Positions 1 through 6,860 of a stretch of 12,866 nucleotides of DNA are shown here, one piece after another. Origin of the DNA: UBA6136 sp044350805 (GTDB lineage: Bacteria > Pseudomonadota > Gammaproteobacteria > Methylococcales > Methylococcaceae). The position numbers and the translations under genes were made by a program. The stretch spans positions 1-12,866 of the forward strand of contig JBILGU010000046.1 of the NCBI GenBank assembly GCA_044350805.1. The letters run 5' to 3'. The notes under the pieces are model-generated. The model was not told the origin of the DNA, made no database searches, and worked only from the letters and a program-made list of their open reading frames with translations. The number at the start of each line of letters is the position of its first letter. The stretch's first letter is position 1.

Positions 1-181
1 ACGAATCCGGCCTTCTTGGCTTCATAGGAGGCTTTGATGTGTTCGAGCGATCGGTTATAGACAAACCGGCAGGCGCCCTCCGTTCGGGCAAAAAGGCGCT
101 TCTGATCCTGGGTCGGATAGACGATATTTTGAAGGCGCGATGGACTGTGTTCACAGGCGCTAATTTAGCGTCTGCAATCAT
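1..181 (-). pseudogene. tnpB: IS200/IS605-type TnpB, N-terminal part, frameshifted, runs off left edge
   Basis: TnpB is the RNA-guided endonuclease of IS200/IS605 and IS1341-type elements. Reading leftward from the ATG at 181, the first 18 codons end in HRAFK (AAA at 130-128). After only eight bases the reading continues in another frame from 119 with YPTQDQKRLF, then GACRFVYNRSLEHIKASYE and KKAGF up to the edge. The TnpB N-terminus normally reads like 'aFKyRlYPt..Q..l...t.G.cRfvyN', so one base appears to be missing between 127 and 120, where YRL or similar is expected. The RuvC domain, zinc finger and 3' guide-RNA region would lie outside the window. No tnpA is visible upstream. The family call is firm. 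Whether the frameshift is a real mutation or a sequence error cannot be decided here. Confidence 0.72.
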
Positions 182-429
182 GCTCCGTCAATCACTCAAC
201 TGCGTTAAAACACGTGCCTTTTCATCGGAATGGTGAGAAATACACCCCAAACGTCATCCCCGTCCCAACCATAGGTTGGGCGCTCACACGAGAGAATAAA
301 TTGCGGATGAAACGGCGCGGATCAATACCGAAAATGCCCTCGAACGCCCTGCGACGGAATGGCTCTCCGTCTCGGGGGTCGTCGTGCTTCCGTGCACTCC
401 TTCCATGTTAGCCTGAACAGGCAGTGGAC
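182..429. other. Stretch without a convincing gene, between tnpB remnant and fusA terminator
   Basis: No reading frame here has both a plausible start and recognisable content. One minus-strand frame is open from 407 to the TGA at 222-224, between stop codons. It reads like protein in part (for example RRRAFEGIFGIDPRRFIRNL and ending TFGVYFSPFR) but has no usable start codon near its beginning, so it could be a decayed gene end or chance. The stretch contains the hairpin at 264-280. If the TnpB element has a left end, it should lie here. Confidence 0.4.
264..280. repeat. Perfect 7-bp hairpin, possible IS605-type subterminal structure
   Basis: CCCAACC and GGTTGGG (264-270 and 274-280) pair perfectly around the three-base loop ATA. 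It lies about 83 bases upstream of the tnpB start. IS200/IS605 elements carry short subterminal hairpins recognised by TnpA, so this is a candidate left-end hairpin. Neither a cleavage site nor the element boundary can be fixed from this copy alone. No U-run follows on either strand, so a terminator is less likely. Confidence 0.35.
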
Positions 430-470
430 AAAAAAAGGCGCACCCCCCACGGCGGGGAGGTGCGCCTTTT
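430..470 (-). terminator. Intrinsic terminator of fusA
   Basis: A 12-bp perfect stem pairs 433-444 (AAAAGGCGCACC) with 459-470 (GGTGCGCCTTTT). It is extended inward by a CCCC/GGGG helix with a bulge and closed by a short loop. On the minus strand it is followed by seven T residues (complement of 430-436). It begins 17 bases past the fusA stop. The A-run on one side and T-run on the other mean it may also stop transcription entering from the plus strand. Confidence 0.93.
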
Positions 471-486
471 ATGCGTTAGAGGGAGA

Positions 487-2574
487 TTAGTCCTTCTGTG
501 CGTTGCGTTCCTGAACTTCCTTGATGACCGCATCTGCAACCTGCTTGGGGCAGGGGTTGTAGTGCGAGAACTCCATGGAGAACTGGCCACGGCCGGAAGT
601 CATCGTGCGAAGGTCGCCAATGTAGCCGAACATTTCGGAAAGCGGGACTTCCGACTTGATGCGAACACCGGTCGCACCTGCTTCCTGCGACTTGATCATT
701 CCACGGCGGCGATTAAGGTCGCCAATGACGTCACCTACGTTGGCGTCCGGGCTAAAGGTGTCGACCTTCATGATCGGCTCCATCAGCTGCGGTGCACACT
801 TCGGCATGGTCTGGCGGAATGCCGCCTTGGCTGCAATTTCAAACGCGATGGACGAGGAGTCGACCGCGTGGAAGCCACCGTCGGTCAGGTTGACGGAAAA
901 GTCAACGACCGGGAAGCCTGCCATGGTGCCCTTGTCGACCATGCTCTTGAAGCCCTTTTCGACCGCAGGCCAGAATTCGCGCGGAACATTACCGCCGGTG
1001 ACCGTGGACTGGAAGGTGAAGCCGGAACCGGGTTCGCCGGGTTCGATGGTGTAGTTGATCTTTGCGTACTGACCTGAACCACCGGACTGCTTCTTGTGGG
1101 TGTATTCGTCTTCGACCAGGCGGGTAATGGTTTCGCGGTAAGCCACCTGTGGCTTTCCGACGACGACTTCTACGCCATGGGTCCGCTTCAGGATGTCGAT
1201 CTTGATGTCGAGATGCAGTTCGCCCATGCCCTTGAGGATGGTTTCGCCACTTTCTTCGTCAGTTGAGACGTGGAAAGACGGATCTTCCTGAACCATCTTG
1301 CCGAGCGCGATGCCCATCTTTTCGTTGCCGGCCTTGTCCTTGGGCGCAATCGCAACCGAGATAACCGGATCGGGGAATACCATCGGTTCGAGAGTTGCCG
1401 GATTGTTCTGATCCGCCAGAGTGTGACCGGTTTGAACGTTCTTCATGCCGAGGACGGCCACAATGTCACCGGCCTGACACGCGTCAAGTTCCTGACGGTT
1501 GTTGGCATGCATTTCAACGATACGTCCAATGCGCTCGGTCTTGCCGGTCGCGGTGTTGAGGACCGTATCGCCTTTCTTGAGCGTGCCGGAATAGATGCGC
1601 AGGAAGGTCAATGCGCCAAAACGGTCGTCCATGATCTTGAATGCAAGGGCGCGGAACGGCTTGGCCGGATCAACGATGGCGAAGTTGCCGGTTTCGTTGC
1701 CTTCAAGGTCGACTTCAGGCTGCGGGTTGACTTCGGTCGGGTTCGGAAGGTAATCGATGACGGCATCGAGCACCAGTTGAACGCCCTTGTTCTTGAACGA
1801 GGAACCACAGTAGGTCGGGAAGAAATCAAGCTTGATGGTGCCCTTGCGGATCAGGCGCTTGAGGGTATCGACATCGGGCTCTTCGCCTTCAAGATACTTT
1901 TCCATGACGTCATCATCCTGATCGACAACCTTTTCGATCAGTTCCGCGCGCCAGGTTTCAACGTCGTCCACCATGTCAGCCGGCGGTTCACCGACGGTGA
2001 ACTTCATCGGATCCCCAGAGTCGTCCCAGATGTAGGACTTGCGGCTCAGGAGGTCAACGACACCAACAAAACCATCTTCACGACCGATCGGAAGAGTCAT
2101 GACCAGTGGCTCGGCAGCCAGGACATCCTTGATCTGCTTGACCACACGGTAGAAGTCCGCACCGATACGGTCCAGTTTATTGACGTAAATGACGCGAGCA
2201 ACCTTCGAGTCGTTCGCATAACGCCAGTTGGTTTCGGACTGGGGCTCAACGCCGCCGGAACCGCAGAATACGCCGACGCCGCCATCCAGAACCTTCAGCG
2301 AACGATACACTTCAATGGTGAAGTCAACGTGGCCGGGGGTGTCGATGATGTTGAAGCGATGGTCATTCCAGAAACAGGTGGTCGCTGCCGACTGAATCGT
2401 GATGCCGCGCTCCTGCTCCTGTTCCATGAAGTCCGTGGTGGCAGCACCATCATGCACCTCGCCGATCTTGTGGATCTTGCCGGTGAGCTTGAGGATGCGC
2501 TCGGTGGTCGTGGTCTTGCCGGCGTCGACGTGAGCGAAGATGCCGATGTTGCGATAGAGCGATAAATCAGTCAT
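487..2574 (-). CDS. fusA: Translation elongation factor G (second-type paralogue)
   Basis: EF-G is the GTPase that drives tRNA-mRNA translocation on the ribosome and, with RRF, ribosome recycling. The 695-residue product (start MTDLSLYRNIG) has the full set of motifs: P-loop AHVDAGKT at 14-21, switch I RGITI at 56-60, DTPGH at 78-82 and NKLD at 132-135, followed by intact domains II-V to a normal end. Length and sequence match the second EF-G seen in Vibrio and Shewanella (for example EVHDGAATTDFM, CGSGGVEPQSETNWRYAN, TYCGSSFKNKG) more than the canonical str-operon protein. It stands alone, without rpsL, rpsG or tuf, as expected of a paralogue. The frame is open upstream to an ATG at 2664, but homology begins at the ATG at 2574. 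No good Shine-Dalgarno precedes either start. It has its own promoter and terminator, so it is probably monocistronic. Confidence 0.96.
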   Translation of the reverse strand: MTDLSLYRNIGIFAHVDAGKTTTTERILKLTGKIHKIGEVHDGAATTDFMEQEQERGITIQSAATTCFWNDHRFNIIDTPGHVDFTIEVYRSLKVLDGGVGVFCGSGGVEPQSETNWRYANDSKVARVIYVNKLDRIGADFYRVVKQIKDVLAAEPLVMTLPIGREDGFVGVVDLLSRKSYIWDDSGDPMKFTVGEPPADMVDDVETWRAELIEKVVDQDDDVMEKYLEGEEPDVDTLKRLIRKGTIKLDFFPTYCGSSFKNKGVQLVLDAVIDYLPNPTEVNPQPEVDLEGNETGNFAIVDPAKPFRALAFKIMDDRFGALTFLRIYSGTLKKGDTVLNTATGKTERIGRIVEMHANNRQELDACQAGDIVAVLGMKNVQTGHTLADQNNPATLEPMVFPDPVISVAIAPKDKAGNEKMGIALGKMVQEDPSFHVSTDEESGETILKGMGELHLDIKIDILKRTHGVEVVVGKPQVAYRETITRLVEDEYTHKKQSGGSGQYAKINYTIEPGEPGSGFTFQSTVTGGNVPREFWPAVEKGFKSMVDKGTMAGFPVVDFSVNLTDGGFHAVDSSSIAFEIAAKAAFRQTMPKCAPQLMEPIMKVDTFSPDANVGDVIGDLNRRRGMIKSQEAGATGVRIKSEVPLSEMFGYIGDLRTMTSGRGQFSMEFSHYNPCPKQVADAVIKEVQERNAQKD

Positions 2575-2719
2575 GACGGTGTCTTGAAGGGTTTGGAACG
2601 GGTTGGATCGTCGGGTGATTTCGAAAGTCGAGGTCCTGGCCTGAGCCATGGCGACGGTCGGCATGGAAGGATCAGGGCCGGACGAAGTCGCGATCAGTCT
2701 TCATCCGAGTTAATCCACA

Positions 2720-2748
2720 ATTGTACCCTTTGAATGTTACAGGATCAA
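2720..2748 (-). promoter_or_regulatory. Sigma70-type promoter of fusA
   Basis: Read on the minus strand, TTGATC (complement of 2743-2748) is separated by exactly 17 bases from TACAAT (complement of 2720-2725), a near-consensus -35/-10 pair. Transcription would start near 2713, giving a leader of about 140 bases before the fusA ATG at 2574. The promoter sits between the amidase stop and fusA, so fusA need not depend on read-through from the amidase. Confidence 0.72.
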
Positions 2749-2764
2749 TTTAGATGTCCTGATC

Positions 2765-3952
2765 TCAGTCGAGGGCTGCAAATGCCTGAGCGAGTTGGCA
2801 GAGCGCAAGGTCTGAACCTTGGGGACCTACCAGCGAGATCCCGATGGGTAATCCATTCACCTTGAGGGCAGGAACGCTCGCTTCGGGGCGGGAGAACAGG
2901 CTCGCTGGGGCAAGTTGTCGAACCAGGGCCGTGCGGTGAACTTCGAGTGCTTCATCGGAGGACGACAGCAGGGGGGCAGGACCTGGCGCGCTCGGAAGGA
3001 TCAAAAGAATGTCGCGGGTGATGTGGTCAAATTCCTGACGCAAGGTCTCTTTCGCCATGAGAGCGGCCTTATAGCTCTCAGGCGATAGGGTAGCGGCATA
3101 GGCAAATCGTTCGCGGATTCCGGGGCCCAGGGCGGGGCGGAACTGCTCGATCATCACGCCATGGGCTTGCCAGGCCTCATAGCCCTGGATCGTCCGTGTA
3201 GTCTCGACCCATCGATCAATGGTTTGTGCGTCGAAAGTCAGTTCCATGACCTTTCCGAATGTCGGCTGGACTTTTTCGAGAAAGGCTTCAAAAGCGATGG
3301 CAACGCCGGGTTCCAGATGGCGCATCAGGGCCCTAGGGACTCCAAGGCGGACGGACGCCAGCGAACGCCCCGAAAGAAAGGTGTCCGCCAGTTGGATCAG
3401 GGTGTCAGGATCACGCGTCAACCAGCCGCCCGTATCAAGGGATGAGGCCAGAGGTTTTGCACCCTCGAGCGAGAGTCGGCCATGCGTTGGTCGCAGTCCA
3501 TAAAGGCCACAATAGCTTGCGGGCACTCGAATGGAACCCAGAGTATCTGTTGCAAGGCCGATATCGGCGAGGCCCCCCGCGACAGCGGCGGCCGATCCTG
3601 AGGATGATCCCCCGGGCAATCGGTCAGGCGCACTCGGGTTGATGGGCGTACCAAAATGTACATTCCTTCCGGTCAAGGCAAACGCCATTTCGACCATGTG
3701 GGTCTTTCCCACAAAGCGGGCACCTTGCCCCAGAAGATCCTTAACCATGCCCGCACTTTGCGTCTTGATGCCCGATGTCGCCAGCACGTGCGGCTGACCA
3801 AAACTGGTCGGGTAGCCTTCCACATCAAAGAGATCTTTGACGGCAAAGGTTTTTCCCGACAGGGCGCCCAGCTTTTCAGGGAATCGAACTGGCGGGTAGG
3901 GGACGAAGGCTTGATAGGGGTCCCCGTTGATAAAGGGTGCGGTCTCAACCAT
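2765..3952 (-). CDS. Amidase, amidase-signature family
   Basis: This is a 395-residue amidase-signature hydrolase that cleaves carboxylic amides to acid and ammonia. The Ser-cisSer-Lys triad is readable: Lys39 in FAVKDLFDVEG, cis-Ser116 in GGSSSGSAAA, and nucleophile Ser140 in DTLGSIRVPAS. The spacing fits the family (77 and 24 residues). The overall pattern resembles the plant AMI1 and bacterial indoleacetamide-type amidases, but the substrate cannot be deduced. GatA is unlikely, as no gatB or gatC is near. The nucleophile motif has Leu where Gly is commonest (DTGGS). The frame extends 27 codons further to an ATG at 4033, but that overlaps the upstream gene. The ATG at 3952, eight bases after that gene's stop, is preferred, although its Shine-Dalgarno is poor. 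Probably co-transcribed with the small membrane-protein gene upstream. Confidence 0.88.
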   Translation of the reverse strand: MVETAPFINGDPYQAFVPYPPVRFPEKLGALSGKTFAVKDLFDVEGYPTSFGQPHVLATSGIKTQSAGMVKDLLGQGARFVGKTHMVEMAFALTGRNVHFGTPINPSAPDRLPGGSSSGSAAAVAGGLADIGLATDTLGSIRVPASYCGLYGLRPTHGRLSLEGAKPLASSLDTGGWLTRDPDTLIQLADTFLSGRSLASVRLGVPRALMRHLEPGVAIAFEAFLEKVQPTFGKVMELTFDAQTIDRWVETTRTIQGYEAWQAHGVMIEQFRPALGPGIRERFAYAATLSPESYKAALMAKETLRQEFDHITRDILLILPSAPGPAPLLSSSDEALEVHRTALVRQLAPASLFSRPEASVPALKVNGLPIGISLVGPQGSDLALCQLAQAFAALD

Positions 3953-3960
3953 GGAAAGGG

Positions 3961-4260
3961 TTAACCCAAGGCGCGCAACTTGCGCAGTTGCCAGGGAAGA
4001 ACGATGAGGAGCGTCATCGTGACCAGCGACCATTTAAAGCCGATCTCAGGAATGGCAAACACCCCCACGGTCTTTAGGGTCTGAACCAGGGTGAGCATGA
4101 AAACGGCAACGGAGAGGGTGATCCAGAAGTAGGTCATCCGGGCACGCTCAACGGCTTTCTCCAAAGCCTCCTCGAGGACTTTCAGTTTCTCCTTCTCGGT
4201 TTCCGCGCTCTTGATGCGGTAGCGATCGATTTCATCGGAAAGTGGGCGTTGTTTCTGCAT
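3961..4260 (-). CDS. Small membrane protein with N-terminal coiled coil
   Basis: The 99-residue product is of unknown function. Residues about 8-42 are charged and heptad-like (EIDRYRIKSAETEKEKLKVL and onward), suggesting a coiled coil. Two hydrophobic segments follow (about 44-65 and 75-93), separated by a short loop, with a basic end (QLRKLRALG). The ATG at 4260 is chosen because AGGAGG and AAGGA lie just upstream. An in-frame TTG at 4284 would add eight residues but has no such support. The stop lies eight bases before the preferred amidase start, so the two are probably one transcript. A tie between the two functions is only inferred from this spacing. No signal peptide or enzymatic motif is visible. 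Confidence 0.75.
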   Translation of the reverse strand: MQKQRPLSDEIDRYRIKSAETEKEKLKVLEEALEKAVERARMTYFWITLSVAVFMLTLVQTLKTVGVFAIPEIGFKWSLVTMTLLIVLPWQLRKLRALG

Positions 4261-4311
4261 GTAAGATCCTTCCTCCTGGGTCAATCTTAGACAATTGAAG
4301 TCATCCTGTTT

Positions 4312-5268
4312 ATGCGCGTCCTTCTTGCTTATATCGTCTTGGTGCTCTTATGGTCGGTCACCCCGTTGGCGATCAAGTGGAGTGGCGAAGGTCCGGGATA
4401 CCTTTTTGGGGTGACCGGCCGCATGATCACGGGACTTTTGGCCCTGGTTCTCTATCTCGCAGTCACCCGCACGGCAATCCCTCTGGATCGTCAAGCCCTA
4501 TGGACCTATCTCGCCGGGGCAGTGCAGATTTTTGGCTCCATGGTCCTAACGTATTGGGCCTCCCAGCACCTTCCCTCGGGATGGATTTCCGTAGTGTTTG
4601 GTCTTACGCCCCTTTTGACGGCACCTCTGGCGGCCTATTTTCTGGGCGAAAAAAGCCTTTCGATCAGACGTCTCCTGTCCTATCTCTTCGGGATGGGTGG
4701 CCTCGGGCTGATGTTTCACTCCGCACTTCAGTTTTCAGAATCAGCCAGTCTTGGCATTGCGGCGATCCTCTCAGCCTCCCTTTTTCAGGCGCTGAGCGCC
4801 GTCTGGGTCAAGGGGATCCAGCGAGGCCTTGGTGCACTGGTTCAGGTGGCAGGAAGTTTGTGTATTGCGGTCCCTCTCTATCTGGCTGTCTTCCTGAGCT
4901 TGGACGGCGCCTGGCCCGAGCACATTCCCGACCGGGCGCTTTATTCGATTCTCTTTCTTGGGCTGGTCGCGACCACGGGCGGGTTTGCACTTTACTTTTA
5001 TATCCTCAGGAACCTTCAAGCGGGACGGGTCTCCCTGATCACGCTTTTGACACCCATGCTCTCGCTGTATGTCGGGGATCTGATTAACCACGAACCGATC
5101 ACCCCCTCGGTTTATGGCGGAACGGCACTGATCGTCTCGGCCCTGATCCTTTACGAATGGGAGGCACTCAAGCAGTTATTTTCGAGTCGATCCAACGCAG
5201 CCCCAACGTCAAAAGCCCTCTCAAAGGATCGTTCGCGCCGCGCAAGAAGGCAAAAAAAGCGCCGCTAG
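4312..5268 (+). CDS. EamA/DMT-superfamily transporter
   Basis: This 318-residue inner-membrane protein has about ten hydrophobic helices and the two tandem EamA repeats of drug/metabolite transporters. The first covers roughly residues 3-136 (starting MRVLLAYIVLVLLWSVTPLA, with the family-typical TPLLTAPLAAYFLGEK near 100-114) and the second roughly 148-282 (with LLTPMLSLYVGDLI). Such proteins export amino acids, metabolites or drugs, and the substrate is not readable. The C-terminus carries an unusual soluble tail rich in Arg and Lys (RSRRARRQKKRR) after the last helix. The gene diverges from the small membrane-protein gene with 51 bases between starts and converges on the patatin gene with 27 bases between stops. 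Only a weak Shine-Dalgarno (TGAAG) is visible. Confidence 0.9.
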   Translation: MRVLLAYIVLVLLWSVTPLAIKWSGEGPGYLFGVTGRMITGLLALVLYLAVTRTAIPLDRQALWTYLAGAVQIFGSMVLTYWASQHLPSGWISVVFGLTPLLTAPLAAYFLGEKSLSIRRLLSYLFGMGGLGLMFHSALQFSESASLGIAAILSASLFQALSAVWVKGIQRGLGALVQVAGSLCIAVPLYLAVFLSLDGAWPEHIPDRALYSILFLGLVATTGGFALYFYILRNLQAGRVSLITLLTPMLSLYVGDLINHEPITPSVYGGTALIVSALILYEWEALKQLFSSRSNAAPTSKALSKDRSRRARRQKKRR

Positions 5269-5295
5269 GGTGGGGTATCGACGCCAGGCTCAGTG

Positions 5296-6747
5296 CTATT
5301 TATGCGCGGGATCGGTGTGGTGCGGATGCTTCGGTGAATTCATCTTGGCGGCGGATACCGGTGGGCTTGCTGGAATCAGATCCCCGTTTCGATAGCCCTC
5401 GACGGTTTTCAAAAAAGCGTTGAAATCCTTGTTATGCCGAATCAGTTCAGCGCCGGTTCGCTCCAGAAGATCGACATCCGTTGAGGACAGCTCAAGCGAG
5501 GTTGGAAGGCTGTTGAGATGTTCCTTCAGCGATTTCCCATGGACCGAAGAGAATTCCACCGGCACCCTGTAGAGATTGACCGGATCGCCCGTGCGTTCCA
5601 GATAGGCCTTGAGTTCATCCAGCTTGTTGTCGAGAAGAATGCGCGTTTCATTGTTGAAAAGCTGGAACTGGATATTGGAGAAGGCTTCCAGTGTGTCACC
5701 GATGGAAGGTTTGTCCGGCGATTCGTCGACACTGTGAACCGGTTCCACCTCGGCATCGACCGTGATCATCACGATGTTCTTTGGTTTGCGATCGCCAAGA
5801 AGCATGGTGAAACCGTTCTGAAATGCTTCAAGCCGTTCGGTCATCGCACGGGCACCCAGATTGTCCGCAACGCCCCCATCAATCAGATGGATATAAGGAT
5901 GGTTTTCATGATCCATGTAGCGTTTCATTCGCTGCTGCAATTCGATGACGCGAGCATCAGGATCCCTCACTCCCATGAGGTTTGCAAAGAAAGGATTCTG
6001 TTCAATATGGCATTGCCCAGCGTAACTTTTGAGGACTACCGGTGCGAACATGATGGGAACGGCAGACGAGGCCGTCACTGCCCGGGCGACCTTCAAATCC
6101 ATCAGATCTGCACAGATCAGGTCGAAGTAAAGCTGAATGAATGAAAAGCGGGTCCCCGCGCCGAGGTTCGTGGCATTGATCTCGACAAACGGTCCTTGCG
6201 TGAGATCAATGTCACGAAAGGTCTTGCCTTCAAAAATATTGCCATCGTAGTACTCGATGGCCATTTCCGTTCGGTCAAAGCCACTGGTCAGGCTTTTCCA
6301 CCAGTATGAGGGGTCAAACATCTTCTGGATCAGGATGCCCTGAATGCTCTTTTTGAGGAAGACGTCTTCGAAATCCGTGAAGATGCGGTCACCAAAAAGG
6401 CCGTAATAGGCGGCGGTAAAACTTCCCCCTGAAACCGAGCTGATGCTGTCGACTTCATCCAGAAGACGAATGCGCTGTCCTCCCGAGACGATGGTGGTTT
6501 CTTTGAGTTCCTTGAGTACGCCATACGCCAGGGCGGCGGCGCGGGTTCCTCCGCCTGAAAAGGTCAAAAGAACAAGATTTTCTCCAAGTTTTCCGCCCCG
6601 TGCCTTGTTGAAACCATATCCATTGCCATCCGGGGTGTGATCCAGCGGTTTATTCAGCGGCGAAAAAAGAGAGGAACAACCACCGTTCATCAGGGCCAAA
6701 AGTCCGATCAAGAGCGATCGGAGTAGGGCGCTGACCCAGGGTGACAT
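5296..6747 (-). CDS. Patatin-like phospholipase, probable lipoprotein
   Basis: This is a lipid acyl hydrolase of the patatin fold with a Ser-Asp dyad. In the 483-residue form, the oxyanion-hole motif FSGGGTR is at 63-69, the nucleophile is Ser106 in SVSGG, and Asp290 is in DGGVADNLG. ASSAVPIMFAPV is also typical. The N-terminus is a hydrophobic signal (SALLRSLLIGLLALM) ending in NGGCSS with Cys24, which suggests a lipoprotein, although Asn at -3 is a poor lipobox residue. The start is uncertain: the ATG at 6747 gives the most compact signal, the ATG at 6780 adds 11 residues, and a TTG at 6864 adds 39. None has a Shine-Dalgarno. The overall pattern resembles the proteins annotated as RpoH suppressor (SuhR) in rhizobia. 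It lies downstream of the Cax gene on the same strand, 113 bases away, and probably shares its transcript. Confidence 0.88.
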   Translation of the reverse strand: MSPWVSALLRSLLIGLLALMNGGCSSLFSPLNKPLDHTPDGNGYGFNKARGGKLGENLVLLTFSGGGTRAAALAYGVLKELKETTIVSGGQRIRLLDEVDSISSVSGGSFTAAYYGLFGDRIFTDFEDVFLKKSIQGILIQKMFDPSYWWKSLTSGFDRTEMAIEYYDGNIFEGKTFRDIDLTQGPFVEINATNLGAGTRFSFIQLYFDLICADLMDLKVARAVTASSAVPIMFAPVVLKSYAGQCHIEQNPFFANLMGVRDPDARVIELQQRMKRYMDHENHPYIHLIDGGVADNLGARAMTERLEAFQNGFTMLLGDRKPKNIVMITVDAEVEPVHSVDESPDKPSIGDTLEAFSNIQFQLFNNETRILLDNKLDELKAYLERTGDPVNLYRVPVEFSSVHGKSLKEHLNSLPTSLELSSTDVDLLERTGAELIRHNKDFNAFLKTVEGYRNGDLIPASPPVSAAKMNSPKHPHHTDPAHK

Positions 6748-6860
6748 TGTTGGGGATGGATCTGTCGCGGAAATTTGCATCTGAATCAGTTTAGACGGGC
6801 CGTTGTGCAGGGGCCCAAGGCCCCGAGATGAGCACTTGGGCTGGAGGAATAGGGTGGTCG

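Noticed and set aside
222..407. Minus-strand open frame ending FGVYFSPFR, possible gene remnant
   Set aside because: There is no start codon near its beginning, it is closed by stops on both sides and no family was recognised; kept only as a remark on the stretch.
424..1077. Long plus-strand open frame of 217 codons
   Set aside because: It lies antisense to fusA, begins in the terminator hairpin and has no family resemblance; it is open because of fusA codon bias.
1270..2565. 431-codon plus-strand open frame
   Set aside because: It is the mirror frame of fusA, whose G-domain motifs are unambiguous on the other strand.
4350..5087. 245-codon plus-strand open frame
   Set aside because: It overlaps the EamA transporter gene in another frame and lacks its hydrophobic pattern.
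5518..6144. 208-codon plus-strand open frame
   Set aside because: It is antisense to the patatin gene, which carries the catalytic motifs.
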